Part shown: positions 1 to 10,400 of the stretch, one piece after another
Layout: every line of letters begins with the position of its first letter
Position numbering within the stretch: the first letter of the stretch is position 1
Source: Aurantiochytrium sp. KH105
Lineage: Eukaryota > Sar > Bigyra > Thraustochytrida > Thraustochytriidae
Direction: 5' to 3'
NCBI GenBank assembly: GCA_003116975.1
Contig: BGKB01000071.1
Coordinates: 247,180-311,179 of the forward strand
Length of the DNA stretch: 64,000 nt
The notes under the pieces: model-generated
What the model was told of the DNA's origin: nothing
What the model saw: only the letters and a program-made list of their open reading frames with translations
The model's database searches: none
Translations under genes and position numbers: made by a program

Positions 1-2609
1 GATGAAGAAGATGACGAAGCGGTTGCGCCTGCGGCACCAGCACTTGATGCAGACGTAGCAGAAGTGGGCGCTTGCTTCGAACTTCCAAACTTTTGCAGGG
101 CTTCTCGAATTTCTGCAATGATTTTGAGCAGCTTCGCGTCTGCGGCGCGGTGCACGTGGGGAGGCGTATACGGCACAAACCCGCTAAAAAGGTCCTCGGG
201 GTCACCATAGAAGCTCGCCTGCATGGTAGCATGCTCATCATTTTCTTCCTTCCCTCCATCGTCGTCGACTTTGTCGTCCCACTTGTCGAGTTCTCCTTCG
301 TCATCAAAGTACTTGTGCGGTTCATAAAAGTCTCCCATCATCGAGGCCCATTTGCTCATCGCATTGCCATAGAAAGTTTTACTGAACGTTTTTGCCTTCG
401 CTTGATAGGTCGCCTCCTGACTCTTTTTTGCACTTCCTGAAGATGTGTGGCTCGGCTTAGAGAGTTGATACCATTGCTCGCACTGATCAGAAATGACCTG
501 CTTCTTTAACGAGAAGTGAATGTCCAGCACGTCGCGAAAAAGGTATGGCGGGTTCTTGATCATATCGAGAATTCCCCAGCGGAGTGTATCGCGCCGGATG
601 GCCTGATTGTAAGCGTCAGAGCACGCCTTGCCCGAAGCCGTGCCCATTGTGCTTTCATAGCCCGGTTCATTAAAGTATGGCTGTTCGACAAAAATGAGCG
701 CTTGGATCGAAATCAGAACCTGCAGAAGCGTGCTTGTTCCCGGCGTCCAACCAGGACCACTCCATGTTCCCAGCAAAGAGAGGCAAACCTTGCCGTTGGC
801 GTAAAGATTCGGATTGAACCGTACCGAGCCTCCGCCCGTCGTCTTGAAGATCGCAAGTGGAGGCTTGTTCGGGTACTCGGATGGAAAGTAAAAGTCGAAC
901 AGAAAGGCACCATTTGCGTAAGGCGTATCTTCAGGGCCCAAAATGAGCACGGAGATGACGTCGACCCGCGTCTCGTCGACACGCGCAAAGATACCACTTC
1001 CCCAGGACATGGGAAGACTCGTGCGAAGCGTTGAGATTTCGCGCGTGATTTTCCGCATGCGTTGTACGCTTGCCGAGCCGTTCGTTTGCCAGCTGAGAGC
1101 TTCGTTAAGGTAGTGGTACCTTACCGTGGGCTTTGGACGCGTTTGCGCAAGGTCCAGGAGGGCCACCGAGCGAAACTGAATGTCGCGGAGCGTGTCAACA
1201 TATATAGCCTTGCGCTGAGCATCATCGAGAGACCCCGCAGCCCCGGTGCGCAAGAGCGAACGGCGCTCGGATTTCTTACGGGGACGCAGCGCCGCCAAAG
1301 TATCGCGGTAGTATCGGTGGGCTTGCAGAGCCTTGGTGATGCGGTCAATGGATTCGTGGAAGTTGGTAAAAAATTGGTAGGACACATCATCTGCCGCTTG
1401 AGAGCCTTGCGTGGCGAGCACGTCACGCAAGGAGTCCGGGCTGAGCTCATCCGATCGAGCGTGCTCAGCCAAAAGCAGCTTGCCTTGAGCATCAAGTTTG
1501 GTCATGTGCGAGAGCGCGGAAGTGACTGGTGAAGTGCTCGAGGGCACTGCGCCAGCAGAAGCATTTCCTGGAGTTCCCTCGTCCAGAATCTCCGTCAGGT
1601 CTTCCTCCGCTCCTTTCGGGGCGACAAGGAGACCTGGTAGACCCGTATGAATAGGCTGCGATCCGAGAAAGTTAGTGATCTTGAGCAAGCTTTGGTAAAG
1701 AGTATGGCGCTCCGCTACATCGATTGTGCTGTCGTTGTTCCATAGCGAGCACAAGATGTCAACGAACGAAAGCTTTCCACTTGCAGGGTACCTTTCAGTC
1801 TTGTCAAGGAGACGCTTCTTCGAGCCACGACCTTTTGACATGGACTCCGCAAAGCGATGGACTTCCTCAAGAGGCATACGCAGCAGTCCAGCGAGTCCAA
1901 GCACCATATGAGACTTGTCTTTGCTGACATCCGCAATGCTTGTCTCGAATGTGGATTGAAATGCGTCAAGGGCTTGACTCAGAGCCTCATCTGCCTTGCG
2001 CTCGCGCTCGACGGCCGCCTTGCGAGCAGATTTCGAACGGGCATCGAGATTCACGCTTCCGCCATAACCAGTGCCAGAGACGAAGCCAGATCTCGGCCTG
2101 AAGCTCGAGGCGCGGGCTTTCTTGCGAGATCGCGAGGAGGACTTTTTACCCTCGCTGTGTTTCACAAACTCTACAACGACCGCAGTGAGGCTGTCAGTCA
2201 AAGCTTTGAGCTTTTGCGCAGCGAGACCCGCTTTGGCTGTGTCCGTGCAATACCGCTCAAATTGCGCGCGATCTAGAACCACAGACAGATGATCTACAGG
2301 CTGCTTTTTTAGCTTCTCGCCCTCCGCAGGGTCCGCGCTTCGTTCGCTCGCGGTGAGGTCGATTGCCGTCTCCTCAGCGGGCGTGGTTCCCTCTACAGCG
2401 GGGGATGCTGCCTCGAGGTCATCATCATCCAGGCACACGAGCGAACCGGTGCTCTGGCGTCGCGATGCGGACTTCGCGTTTCGTCTATCCCTCCTTCTCG
2501 ACGTCTTGGTCATGTTTTTGGTGGTGGTGGTCGTCGTCAAGGTCGCCGGAGTCGTCAAGGTCGCCGTGGTTGTGCTTGTCGCTGCGAAGTCGCCTCGCGA
2601 GCTTGCCAT
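1..2609 (-). CDS. BIRC6/BRUCE-like ubiquitin-conjugating enzyme (E2), C-terminus beyond left edge
   Basis: The reverse-strand frame is open from an ATG at 2607-2609 to base 3, giving 869 residues without a stop, so the 3' end lies outside the window. Residues about 540-700 form a large-type UBC domain: the segment reading LGPEDTPYANGAF, then FNPNLYANGKVCLSLLGTW with the catalytic Cys near residue 609, then LISIQALIFVEQPYFNEPGYE. This matches the C-terminal E2 of BIRC6/BRUCE better than small E2s; the preceding stretch (QF...HYL...LRTSLP) also resembles BIRC6. UBE2O is the nearest alternative. No BIR domain is visible; residues 1-130 are Thr-rich and basic (KTSRRRDRR), possibly nuclear targeting. 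Expected role: E2 or hybrid E2/E3 attaching ubiquitin to substrates. In-frame sequence upstream of 2609 is an Arg-Ser artefact of a GAGAGC repeat after a stop near 2847, so I start at 2609. Confidence 0.85.
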   Translation of the reverse strand, partial: MASSRGDFAATSTTTATLTTPATLTTTTTTKNMTKTSRRRDRRNAKSASRRQSTGSLVCLDDDDLEAASPAVEGTTPAEETAIDLTASERSADPAEGEKLKKQPVDHLSVVLDRAQFERYCTDTAKAGLAAQKLKALTDSLTAVVVEFVKHSEGKKSSSRSRKKARASSFRPRSGFVSGTGYGGSVNLDARSKSARKAAVERERKADEALSQALDAFQSTFETSIADVSKDKSHMVLGLAGLLRMPLEEVHRFAESMSKGRGSKKRLLDKTERYPASGKLSFVDILCSLWNNDSTIDVAERHTLYQSLLKITNFLGSQPIHTGLPGLLVAPKGAEEDLTEILDEGTPGNASAGAVPSSTSPVTSALSHMTKLDAQGKLLLAEHARSDELSPDSLRDVLATQGSQAADDVSYQFFTNFHESIDRITKALQAHRYYRDTLAALRPRKKSERRSLLRTGAAGSLDDAQRKAIYVDTLRDIQFRSVALLDLAQTRPKPTVRYHYLNEALSWQTNGSASVQRMRKITREISTLRTSLPMSWGSGIFARVDETRVDVISVLILGPEDTPYANGAFLFDFYFPSEYPNKPPLAIFKTTGGGSVRFNPNLYANGKVCLSLLGTWSGPGWTPGTSTLLQVLISIQALIFVEQPYFNEPGYESTMGTASGKACSDAYNQAIRRDTLRWGILDMIKNPPYLFRDVLDIHFSLKKQVISDQCEQWYQLSKPSHTSSGSAKKSQEATYQAKAKTFSKTFYGNAMSKWASMMGDFYEPHKYFDDEGELDKWDDKVDDDGGKEENDEHATMQASFYGDPEDLFSGFVPYTPPHVHRAADAKLLKIIAEIREALQKFGSSKQAPTSATSASSAGAAGATASSSSS

Positions 2610-3450
2610 CTCTCGCTGCAACCAACGAACGAAAGGTGACTGCTGCAGAATCGGAGCCGCTCGCAGCCAGTGCCACCCACGCGTGCCGCAGCTTATCCTT
2701 CGTCTGCTGTGAGAGCGAGAGCGGGAGTGAGAGCGCGGTTGAGAGCGAGAGCGAGAGCGTGAGCGTGAACGAGAGCGAGAGCGAAGATGCCCCAAGGATG
2801 CGCGTCTTCCTTCTCGCGCCAGACAAGGCGGTCTTGTCTTCGCGCTCTATGCCCCCGAGCGCTCTTTGGCTGGGCTCTCTCTCGCTCGCGTCCTGGCGCA
2901 CGCGTGCAGACGCCGCACGCGGTGCAGGAGCCTGGATCCCTTTTTACGATTGCTTGTGTCACGGTCGCGCGCGTAGGTCGCTTCCAATAGGCTCAAATGG
3001 ATCAGGAGTATCGTGATACTACTACTCTACTTGACGATCTCAAGGAAAACTCACCGCCAAACACGATGAATTCTTGCGGTGCAAGACGATAAGATCTCAA
3101 CTTGGTTGGAGAAAAATGGCAGAGAGTATGACTCTAAGCAACTCGACGGGACGGTTTTAGTTAGAACCCTGGTGAATGGGAACCGCGGCCGCAAACTTGA
3201 GCGCGACGGTATCTCAGAGCACTTTGTTTCCTCCTCTCAGTCTGGTCTTGAGGGTATTGGAGAAAGAAAAAAAATCTGCAACGAGAGGCGAGACAAGAAA
3301 AAAGAGAGCGCTGTTCATGATCCATAAGTTTATTTTGTTCTTCTGTTGATGGTCGGAGGAGAGGACTTGTAACACACGCACATGCTCACGCGCAAAGAAG
3401 AACAACGCACACACACAGAGTTTATTTTGACTTCATCTTGGGCCTCCTAT
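2610..3450. other. Intergenic region between two reverse-strand genes
   Basis: This gap holds the presumed promoter of the E2 gene on its left and the 3' flank of the 865-aa gene on its right. Its main structure is a GAGAGC-type purine repeat (2711-2785). The short open frames here are low complexity and resemble nothing I recognise. No RNA gene is seen. Confidence 0.6.
2711..2785. repeat. Imperfect (GAGAGC)n purine-rich repeat
   Basis: The + strand reads as repeated gagagc/gagcgt units. It lies about 100 bp upstream of the E2 start. Read in frame on the reverse strand it gives Arg-Ser dipeptides, which can be mistaken for an SR domain. Confidence 0.85.
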
Positions 3451-6048
3451 CTACTTACTCTTGGAGCTGCGCTTAAAGATTGCGGCCTCCTTCATGTCTT
3501 CCTGCAACCTGTCACGGAGTTCCTCGGCATTGAAGGCAAGGTTACGCTTGGCAAGCCTACGATTGTATTGGAGCTCAATCGTATGCAGAAATTCGGTCTT
3601 GAGGTCGTAGTGCAGCGTAATGCGGGGCGCGTAATAGCCCCAGAGCTTGCGGTCTGGCTCAACCCAGGACACGGCGACCATCTCGTTCGCCTCCTGCGTG
3701 ACAATCCGCTCCTCGGTGGTAATGTTAGCGCCTTTTCGTTGCAGATATTTGTTGAAGTTCTGCATGTCGAGCTTGCGATTGACAACCTCGCGCAATGTGA
3801 TAAGTCCCTGCGCATTGTGGGTGACCGTGTTAAAAGCGCGCTTGCAGGCCACCATAAAGCTGGCAAAGAGAACAATGTTGACAATGAACCATAGAAATGG
3901 CGTGTTTTTCATGAGCGGCTCCACAATCGAACGCATCCAGTCTGTGTTGACCACAGACCACTGTCCGGTAAGCCGGTCAAGAGTGTTGAAGGCAAGGGTT
4001 CCCGCAAGCACGAGCTGGACAATTTCGAGCGACTTGCTCGACTTCTCGTTGTGCACTTGCAAGTTGCAGAGCTGCCGCGTGTACTCGCGGGAGCCGTCGT
4101 TGATGTTCATGCTCTTGCGCTCTCGCAAGGTCTCCACCATGTGCGAAAGCAGCTCAAGATGCCGCCGCGTGGCATTGACAGACTTGACCAGATCCGAGGC
4201 CCTGCGGACGAGCTGATCCTTCATGTCCGCAACCTGCAGTCGCTCATAGAGTGAGCGTCCACTTTGCTCCGGAGGCTGCGGAGGAACGACAACCTCCTCA
4301 AGCGATTCTCTGATGAATCCAAGAATCTCCTCGAGCAGGATGACTTGCTCCGTCAACTTTGTGTGCTCCTTGAGACACCATGCATACGCGCGTGGGTCCG
4401 TATCTGCAGTATCGATATGCTGACGGAGCTCCTTCATTTCGTCCAAGAGCATGTAGAGACGGTTGAAAAAGTTCTGCAAAAAGAGGTCTGTGCTTTGGAA
4501 CTGAAGATAGGCGCACAGGAGCGGCTCGTGGTGTCGCGAGTTTGGGCCCGCAACCAAGAGACCGTGCGCACCAAACACGAGTGCGTCATGCTCGCTGATG
4601 TCGTAAGCAGCCCGCGTGTCACCGAGGACCTGTTTCAGCTCGTTCTCGTACTCGCCTTGGTCCATAAACTCTTCTGCTGTGAGATGTGGAGTGATTTCGT
4701 TGGCGACAATTAGGTTCACCTTGTCGCGATACTCGGCAAAGTTGTTGTACACAAGCTGCATGAGCTTGCGCTGGTGTTGGGAGATCACTGAATCGATAAT
4801 CTTGCTGCTGTCCATGTGCACGTCGACAAGGAGTCGCGCAAGATGATCAAGACTAATATTGTCCTTGATCCGATCCATCACGGCCTCCACCTGCATGCCG
4901 TAAAAGAGGGTGCCGTCGCTGTTCACTGAAACACCAAAGGTCTCCACCTGAACTACGCCGTCCTCGTTGGGATAATGAATGTTCGCTTCAAAGTTGACGT
5001 GGTCGGCAAGGGTGTAATCGAGAATGCTGATGCTCGTCAGGCCCGGTGAGAGCTCCAGCTTGGTTCCCGAGGTGTCCGAGTCAACGTTGGCGGTGAAGAA
5101 ACCGCCCTGTACACGCTCCGTGCTTCCAATGTTGTTGTTAAGCTGTACGATATTGTTCGTGCCAAAGGGAATGTACTCGCTCACAATCACGGAAACCGAA
5201 TTCAGCGTGATTACCTCGTCCAGCTCGTCTCGAATGGCGTTGTCGCCTTGCCCACATTCATGCGCTCGGTGGGCATTGCTCAGCGTTGGGCGCCCTCCGT
5301 GTCGCAGGCACTGAGGAATGTATGCGCTGCTCACGTACGAGACGTCCTCAGTGTTCATGACCGTGCTTTTGCGAGTGTACCCAGACGCACTCGAGAGGTA
5401 AAATGCGGCCTCGTCCTCGCGCCAGCTCACCTTGAGCAGCTCGCGGGTTCCTGGTGCAAAGACCATCTCATGCACGGCCTCGCGGTCATGCTTTCCCAAT
5501 TTTTTCAAGATCTCCTCGCCCTTTTCACTCACCTGAAAGCATGTCACTGGTTGGTATTCCTTGCTGCTCAATTTCAAGCCGTTCAACAGCTCCTCCTCGC
5601 GCAAAAAGTCCAGATCTGATTTGCCTTCCTGCGAAACATTAAAGTATGCCCTTCGGAGACCGATCAGCTCGCTCGAAGGCGCGTAGTCATAGTCAAAGAC
5701 CTGCAAGACAATGCCCTCATAAATGAGCACCTGCACCGCTTGCTTGCGAATCCATTCTTCTTTTTCTTCTTCACTGCGCGCAGCGTGCGAGTACAGGCTA
5801 ATCATGTACAGCAATCGGTTCTGCGTTTCTGTGAGTCCAGTGTTGGACGCCGACCCGGCGCTGTCGCTGTCGTCATCATCGTCGTCGCTGTCGATATCTA
5901 GGCCGAGTCCAGCGGCGATGGCATTGCTTCCCGCGCCGGGTCCGTCCGCACCTTCGCCTTCGCCGCCCTTGTTTGCGTCCTCCTCCTCCTCCTCCTCGTC
6001 GCCATCATCGACGACCTCTTCGTCATTGTCGGGGGCGACCTTCTTCAT
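3451..6048 (-). CDS. Conserved-looking protein with two C-terminal hydrophobic segments, function unknown
   Basis: An 865-aa frame starting at an ATG (6046-6048). I do not recognise the family. Residues 1-65 are extremely acidic (runs of Glu and Asp). Residues about 70-560 look globular. A helical, charged region follows, then two hydrophobic stretches near residues 675-697 (EIVQLVLAGTLAFNTL) and 716-736 (PFLWFIVNIVLFASFMVA), and a basic C-terminus ending KRSSKSK. Long helices followed by two close hydrophobic segments recall CorA-like or DUF155-like membrane proteins, but no GMN motif is present, so this is only a shape resemblance. The neighbour at 7464 is divergent; the 1.4-kb gap between them would carry both promoters. 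The regular codon use and length make it a real gene. Confidence 0.8.
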   Translation of the reverse strand: MKKVAPDNDEEVVDDGDEEEEEEDANKGGEGEGADGPGAGSNAIAAGLGLDIDSDDDDDDSDSAGSASNTGLTETQNRLLYMISLYSHAARSEEEKEEWIRKQAVQVLIYEGIVLQVFDYDYAPSSELIGLRRAYFNVSQEGKSDLDFLREEELLNGLKLSSKEYQPVTCFQVSEKGEEILKKLGKHDREAVHEMVFAPGTRELLKVSWREDEAAFYLSSASGYTRKSTVMNTEDVSYVSSAYIPQCLRHGGRPTLSNAHRAHECGQGDNAIRDELDEVITLNSVSVIVSEYIPFGTNNIVQLNNNIGSTERVQGGFFTANVDSDTSGTKLELSPGLTSISILDYTLADHVNFEANIHYPNEDGVVQVETFGVSVNSDGTLFYGMQVEAVMDRIKDNISLDHLARLLVDVHMDSSKIIDSVISQHQRKLMQLVYNNFAEYRDKVNLIVANEITPHLTAEEFMDQGEYENELKQVLGDTRAAYDISEHDALVFGAHGLLVAGPNSRHHEPLLCAYLQFQSTDLFLQNFFNRLYMLLDEMKELRQHIDTADTDPRAYAWCLKEHTKLTEQVILLEEILGFIRESLEEVVVPPQPPEQSGRSLYERLQVADMKDQLVRRASDLVKSVNATRRHLELLSHMVETLRERKSMNINDGSREYTRQLCNLQVHNEKSSKSLEIVQLVLAGTLAFNTLDRLTGQWSVVNTDWMRSIVEPLMKNTPFLWFIVNIVLFASFMVACKRAFNTVTHNAQGLITLREVVNRKLDMQNFNKYLQRKGANITTEERIVTQEANEMVAVSWVEPDRKLWGYYAPRITLHYDLKTEFLHTIELQYNRRLAKRNLAFNAEELRDRLQEDMKEAAIFKRSSKSK

Positions 6049-7463
6049 TGCGTTTAGCTCCGCGCTCGCGTACGCACGCGAGTTAGAACGGGGCTCTGTA
6101 CCGACTCGGCCTCTCTACGTTTCCTCGTCTCCACGACCTCACGCGATCGGGCGCCCGCCTCGGCGGACGGGGTCTCGTCCGTCCGCTGTTTGGTTCTGCC
6201 AGTGAATGCTAAGCGATGGTCTCAACGTTCCCAATCGACTGACCAGCTCGTTCGTTCGCTCGCTCGCTCGGAGTACGTCTTGCTCGATAGTACGAACGCG
6301 CGCAATGACGAAAAGCAAGCGCACGCGACCCGTTCGATGCGCCCGATTCGCTCTCGCGCGCCTGTCTTCTCGTTCTGCGCCAAGTGCACGATGCTCTCAC
6401 GAGCGGAATACGTGCGAGCGCTTTGCTTCGCTTCGCGTTGCTTTCCTTTGCTTTCCTCCCCTTCCCTTTGCTCTGTTTTTTTTGCTTCACTTTGGCAGTG
6501 ACTCCAGTCAGCTGCTTGCTTGACTGCCAGTGGGTCTCGATGTGTCGCGTAGCGGGAGCTGCTTCTTGTCACGAGCTCCGGTGAACGTTATTATACCAGT
6601 GAGCTAAGCTATCGCTCCGCGCCGCAGCCACAAGGCGACCCAACGTTCTCGCTTGCAATCTCCAAAAAGGCTTGCGTGCATATCGCATGAGCGCTTGCTT
6701 GCTATGATCTCCACCACTAGGCCTAGGCTAGCAGCATCTGAGCGCCATCGTCAACATTTATCCATAATGCCAGCGCAGTCCAGTCCCGCGCCGCTGACGT
6801 CCCGTAACGGTAACATCTTCCCTGCTGGGGGTGCCTCTTTCGTATTATTTGGGTAAAATTTCTCCCATGAAATATATGTCGAGGAATAGCTAGGGGGTCG
6901 CCCTGGGCTGCGCAACCCTTTCTCAGTTGCGAGACGTTGGGCTCGAGGCCATCGGAGCACAAGTCAACCTTGGAGGACGGGCACATCCAGCTCACGCTCA
7001 GTTGATGCCAAGGCCGTGGCTCTGAGAAGGAGGCCTACTGCTGGCTGCTGCGAAAGGAGAGAAGATCAGCTCCAGGCGAGAGAGAGCCCGGTACCCCCAT
7101 CGCAGTCGGCAGAGAGGGAGGGCTGCGAGCCGCCCAGCCAGCAGGCGCAACAGAAGTTGGTCTCCGGTGTCCCGGCCCAGCAAAACCAACTTGAAGACGG
7201 GTGACGCGGACCTGCGTCGCCCTGGCAGGGCTGCGCAATCTCCTCAATCTCCTCGCCTGGCGGCAGGCGCCCAGACCAGACAGGATCGAGCAAACGAAGC
7301 TGAGTGCCGCGAAACAATCTGAGGCAAGAAGACGGTTGCTTGGGCGGGCGTCCGGTTGGGCGGCCGGGCGTGAGAACCCACGCTTAGGTGCTTCACCGCC
7401 CGCCACCTTGCAGATCAGAAAGCAAAGTAGCGGAGCAGGGACCGAGACGCGGCTTGAAATACG
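6049..7463. other. Divergent intergenic region with probable promoters of both flanking genes
   Basis: About 1.4 kb separates the reverse 865-aa gene from the forward giant gene. It contains a perfect ggcctagg palindrome at 6720-6727 and a hairpin (ggagct/agctcc) around 6550-6580. An in-frame TGA at 7455-7457 supports the giant gene's start at 7464. Short open frames here overlap on several frames and look like chance. Confidence 0.6.
6720..6727. promoter_or_regulatory. Palindrome ggcctagg (possible regulatory site)
   Basis: Perfect 8-bp palindrome in the divergent region before the giant gene; one of four identical intergenic copies. Function is unknown. Confidence 0.25.
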
Positions 7464-10400
7464 ATGCAGGGGCTTACGCGGCGCGTGTCCGCGAGCGTGT
7501 ACAAAGTCGCACCGGGCCGTATCGTGAGATCTGCTCCAGCGCCACAACGCCATGTTCCCAACGATGAAGAAGTCGAAGAATACTTGGAAAATATGCGACA
7601 TATCCCGCCCGAAAAGACCGGTGGGAAAACAGCAGAAGCAAGAGTCCGCAGACTCTCCAAAGAGCAGCAAAGCTTTCGCTCAAGACTCTTAGAGACCTCG
7701 ACACCGCTCACCATCGCGCGAGAACACATTCTCAAACGCTGGACACATGCCTACCTGGTCTTGAAGCTAGCGCTTACCGCGCTTCTTGCGATTCTGCTCA
7801 TCACCTTTGGCTTCTTGGGGGCCAAAGCCGCAGAAGAAAACGAAGTGGACCAGTTTGCATTCAAAATTATGACCACCTTTGGCTTTCTTATTCTTTTCTC
7901 TTCCCTATTGGGTATCTATGGCGCGGGTCGCGTCAAGCGCGATCTACTCAAAGACGATGACGGCATGGGAACTCCCGGTCAGCAAATGCTCGAGATATTC
8001 TTTCATGTCAGCTTTGCCTTCAATGTCATGGCACTACCAATCGCAATGGCGATCCTCACGGATCGAGACGCATTTCTCAATGATGGCGCCTTTGGCGACA
8101 TGGAACGCTATGCCACGGCAGGGGCCAGCATTATTCTGATAGTCTCCATCATCATGATGTTAGCGATGCGACGTACCATCCAGATTGTCACCATGTACGA
8201 AATGGCGCATAGCTTTTTGGAATCATTTTCCACGCTCCTCGTGGGCGTCGGCGTGATCGGTCTTCTCGTGGCATTCTCCCTTCTTGAGTTTGGCCAAGGG
8301 CTCGAAGATGATTCTGTGAATGCAAGCATCATGACCGTTCTCTATGTTTTCATATCCCTGTGCGCCATGCTGATTGTGCTGAGCGTTCTCGGGTACGGGG
8401 CTGCGCTCATTGAGCACATTGGAATGCTCAAGCTTCACCTTGCGTCTATGGCAGTACTCTCGGTATGTATCTTTGCTGTCATTATTGCTTTTGCAAGTAC
8501 TGACGTTGAGAACATCATCCTCTCCAATTGCCGAAGTATATTACAAATTATGGCGGAGGAATGGTGGCAGAGCGTTGTGGCCTGCGAAAAGTACGGTGGT
8601 TCTGCGATGGGCGCGAAGATCGAAATCTATGACGCCGACACGGGATCCTACTCGTACGTGTCGAGTGGCGTCGGCACGTCAGCTCAGTGTCCACTTCTTA
8701 ATCAAACAGCCTTTGCATGGGAATACTATGTGGCGGCGAACGCTTCTTCGACAGTCTTTGAGGGGTGTCTTAATGAGGCCTGTTGCCAGGTCCTCGCCAA
8801 TCACCTATTGCAGCACATCACAATGATCGTTTACGGGTCGATCGCTCTCTTTCTTTGCTGCATGATCGCTGTTCGCGCCGACTGGTGGCTCATAAAAAAT
8901 ACACCGCCGCAACGAGCCACAGTGAAGCTCATATCGCGCCGGCAGGCGCGCATGCTACTTGGACTCATCGCCGTTATTATAGTCGCTTTCATTGTCACCT
9001 TTGCCGTATTTTTTAACGATACGACGACACGCATCGATCCGCAAGCCATCGCCGATCAGCTTGCACTTCAGGCGTTTAACAGCTCCGATTCCAGCACAGT
9101 CGTGGGTGAAGAGATTCATCTATGTACCAATGGAATCATGGATGGCAATGAGACGGGAATTGACTGCGGGGGCAGCGTCGCTGTCGGCGGTTGCCAGGCG
9201 CGCTGCGCCGTTGGTCGAGGATGCACTTCAGATTCAGACTGCATCTCCGGCAAGTGTAATTCTACCTCGCTGGTGTGCAGACGCGAGACGGCTTGGGAAC
9301 AATGTAACAATGGAGTTCGCGATGGCGCCGAAACGGGCGTCGATTGCGGTGGTGGCACCTGCAGGTCCTTGCTTTTGAAAATGATCGACGCTGGCGAAAT
9401 TGACGAAGCCGACGAGGAGGCTGACGTCAACTTTCTGTGCTCTCTTCGTGAGGCCTGTAGCGTCGACAGCGATTGTGCTTCCAAATACTGCGACGCTGGG
9501 AAATGTGCGAGCTGCCAGGACAATCGGAAAAACACGGACGAGGGCGACGTCGACTGTGGTTCACCTCGATGTATTGAATATTACGAAACGTATCCGGAAG
9601 CTTCGCCCGATATGTTTGTTGCAAATGGGACTTCACCTGCAGCCGACGAGGACGGTCTCTGCCTGGATGGGCGTACCTGCACCTCTCCCTCGCAATGCTC
9701 GAGTGGTGTTTGCAATGAAGAGTACGGAATTTGCGTATCATGCTCGAATGGGATTCAAGATGGTGACGAAACCGGTATCGACTGCGGTGGCAAGGTGTGT
9801 CAAAGGCGCTGTGCGATTGGGGAAGGTTGTCGTCAGCAGTACGATTGCCGTACGCAGCGGTGCACCTCGAATTGCTCAGCGGGTGTTTGTGGAGATGGCG
9901 TCTGCGAAAGTCTTTTTTCCGAGAGTGATCTTTTAAATGCGGACCTTCCCGATCTTGCGTCGTACACAGCGATTAGCATTGACTGCACAGACGGCGAGCG
10001 TTCCTCTCATGAGACCGACATTGACTGTGGAGGTACTTTGTGTCCGAGTATTGGACTCACGTGTGAAGATGGGCAGTCTTGCACCAGCCATGGCGACTGC
10101 AGCTCTGCTCTGTGCTACGGCGGGGAATGCGTGTCTTGCGAGAACGGCATTCAGGATGGCCAAGAGACTGACATTGACTGCGGTGGAGCCGTTTGCTCCA
10201 AGCGCTGTGCGCGAGACAAGAGTTGCGTCGAAGATAACGATTGCCGCGAAGGTTACTTTTGCTGGACAAACGAGACGTACCAGTACACATTGGAGATGCT
10301 GGCTGAGCAGAATCTTACCGACCTTCTGGACGATCTCGAGCTCCCTGAAGATGTGAACACGTGTCAGCGCGTGTCTAATCTGACTTCCGAGGCGCAAGAA

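Noticed and set aside
2610-2901. Arg-Ser-rich or Leu-Ser-rich N-terminal extension of the E2 gene
   Set aside because: It is translation of a GAGAGC repeat; the E2 frame meets a stop near 2847 and has no ATG between that and 2609.
6560-6640. Possible tRNA on the reverse strand (A-box-like tagcttagctcactggta)
   Set aside because: The T-arm/B-box is missing and the anticodon stem is only four pairs; the pairing seen is a simple ggagct/agctcc hairpin.
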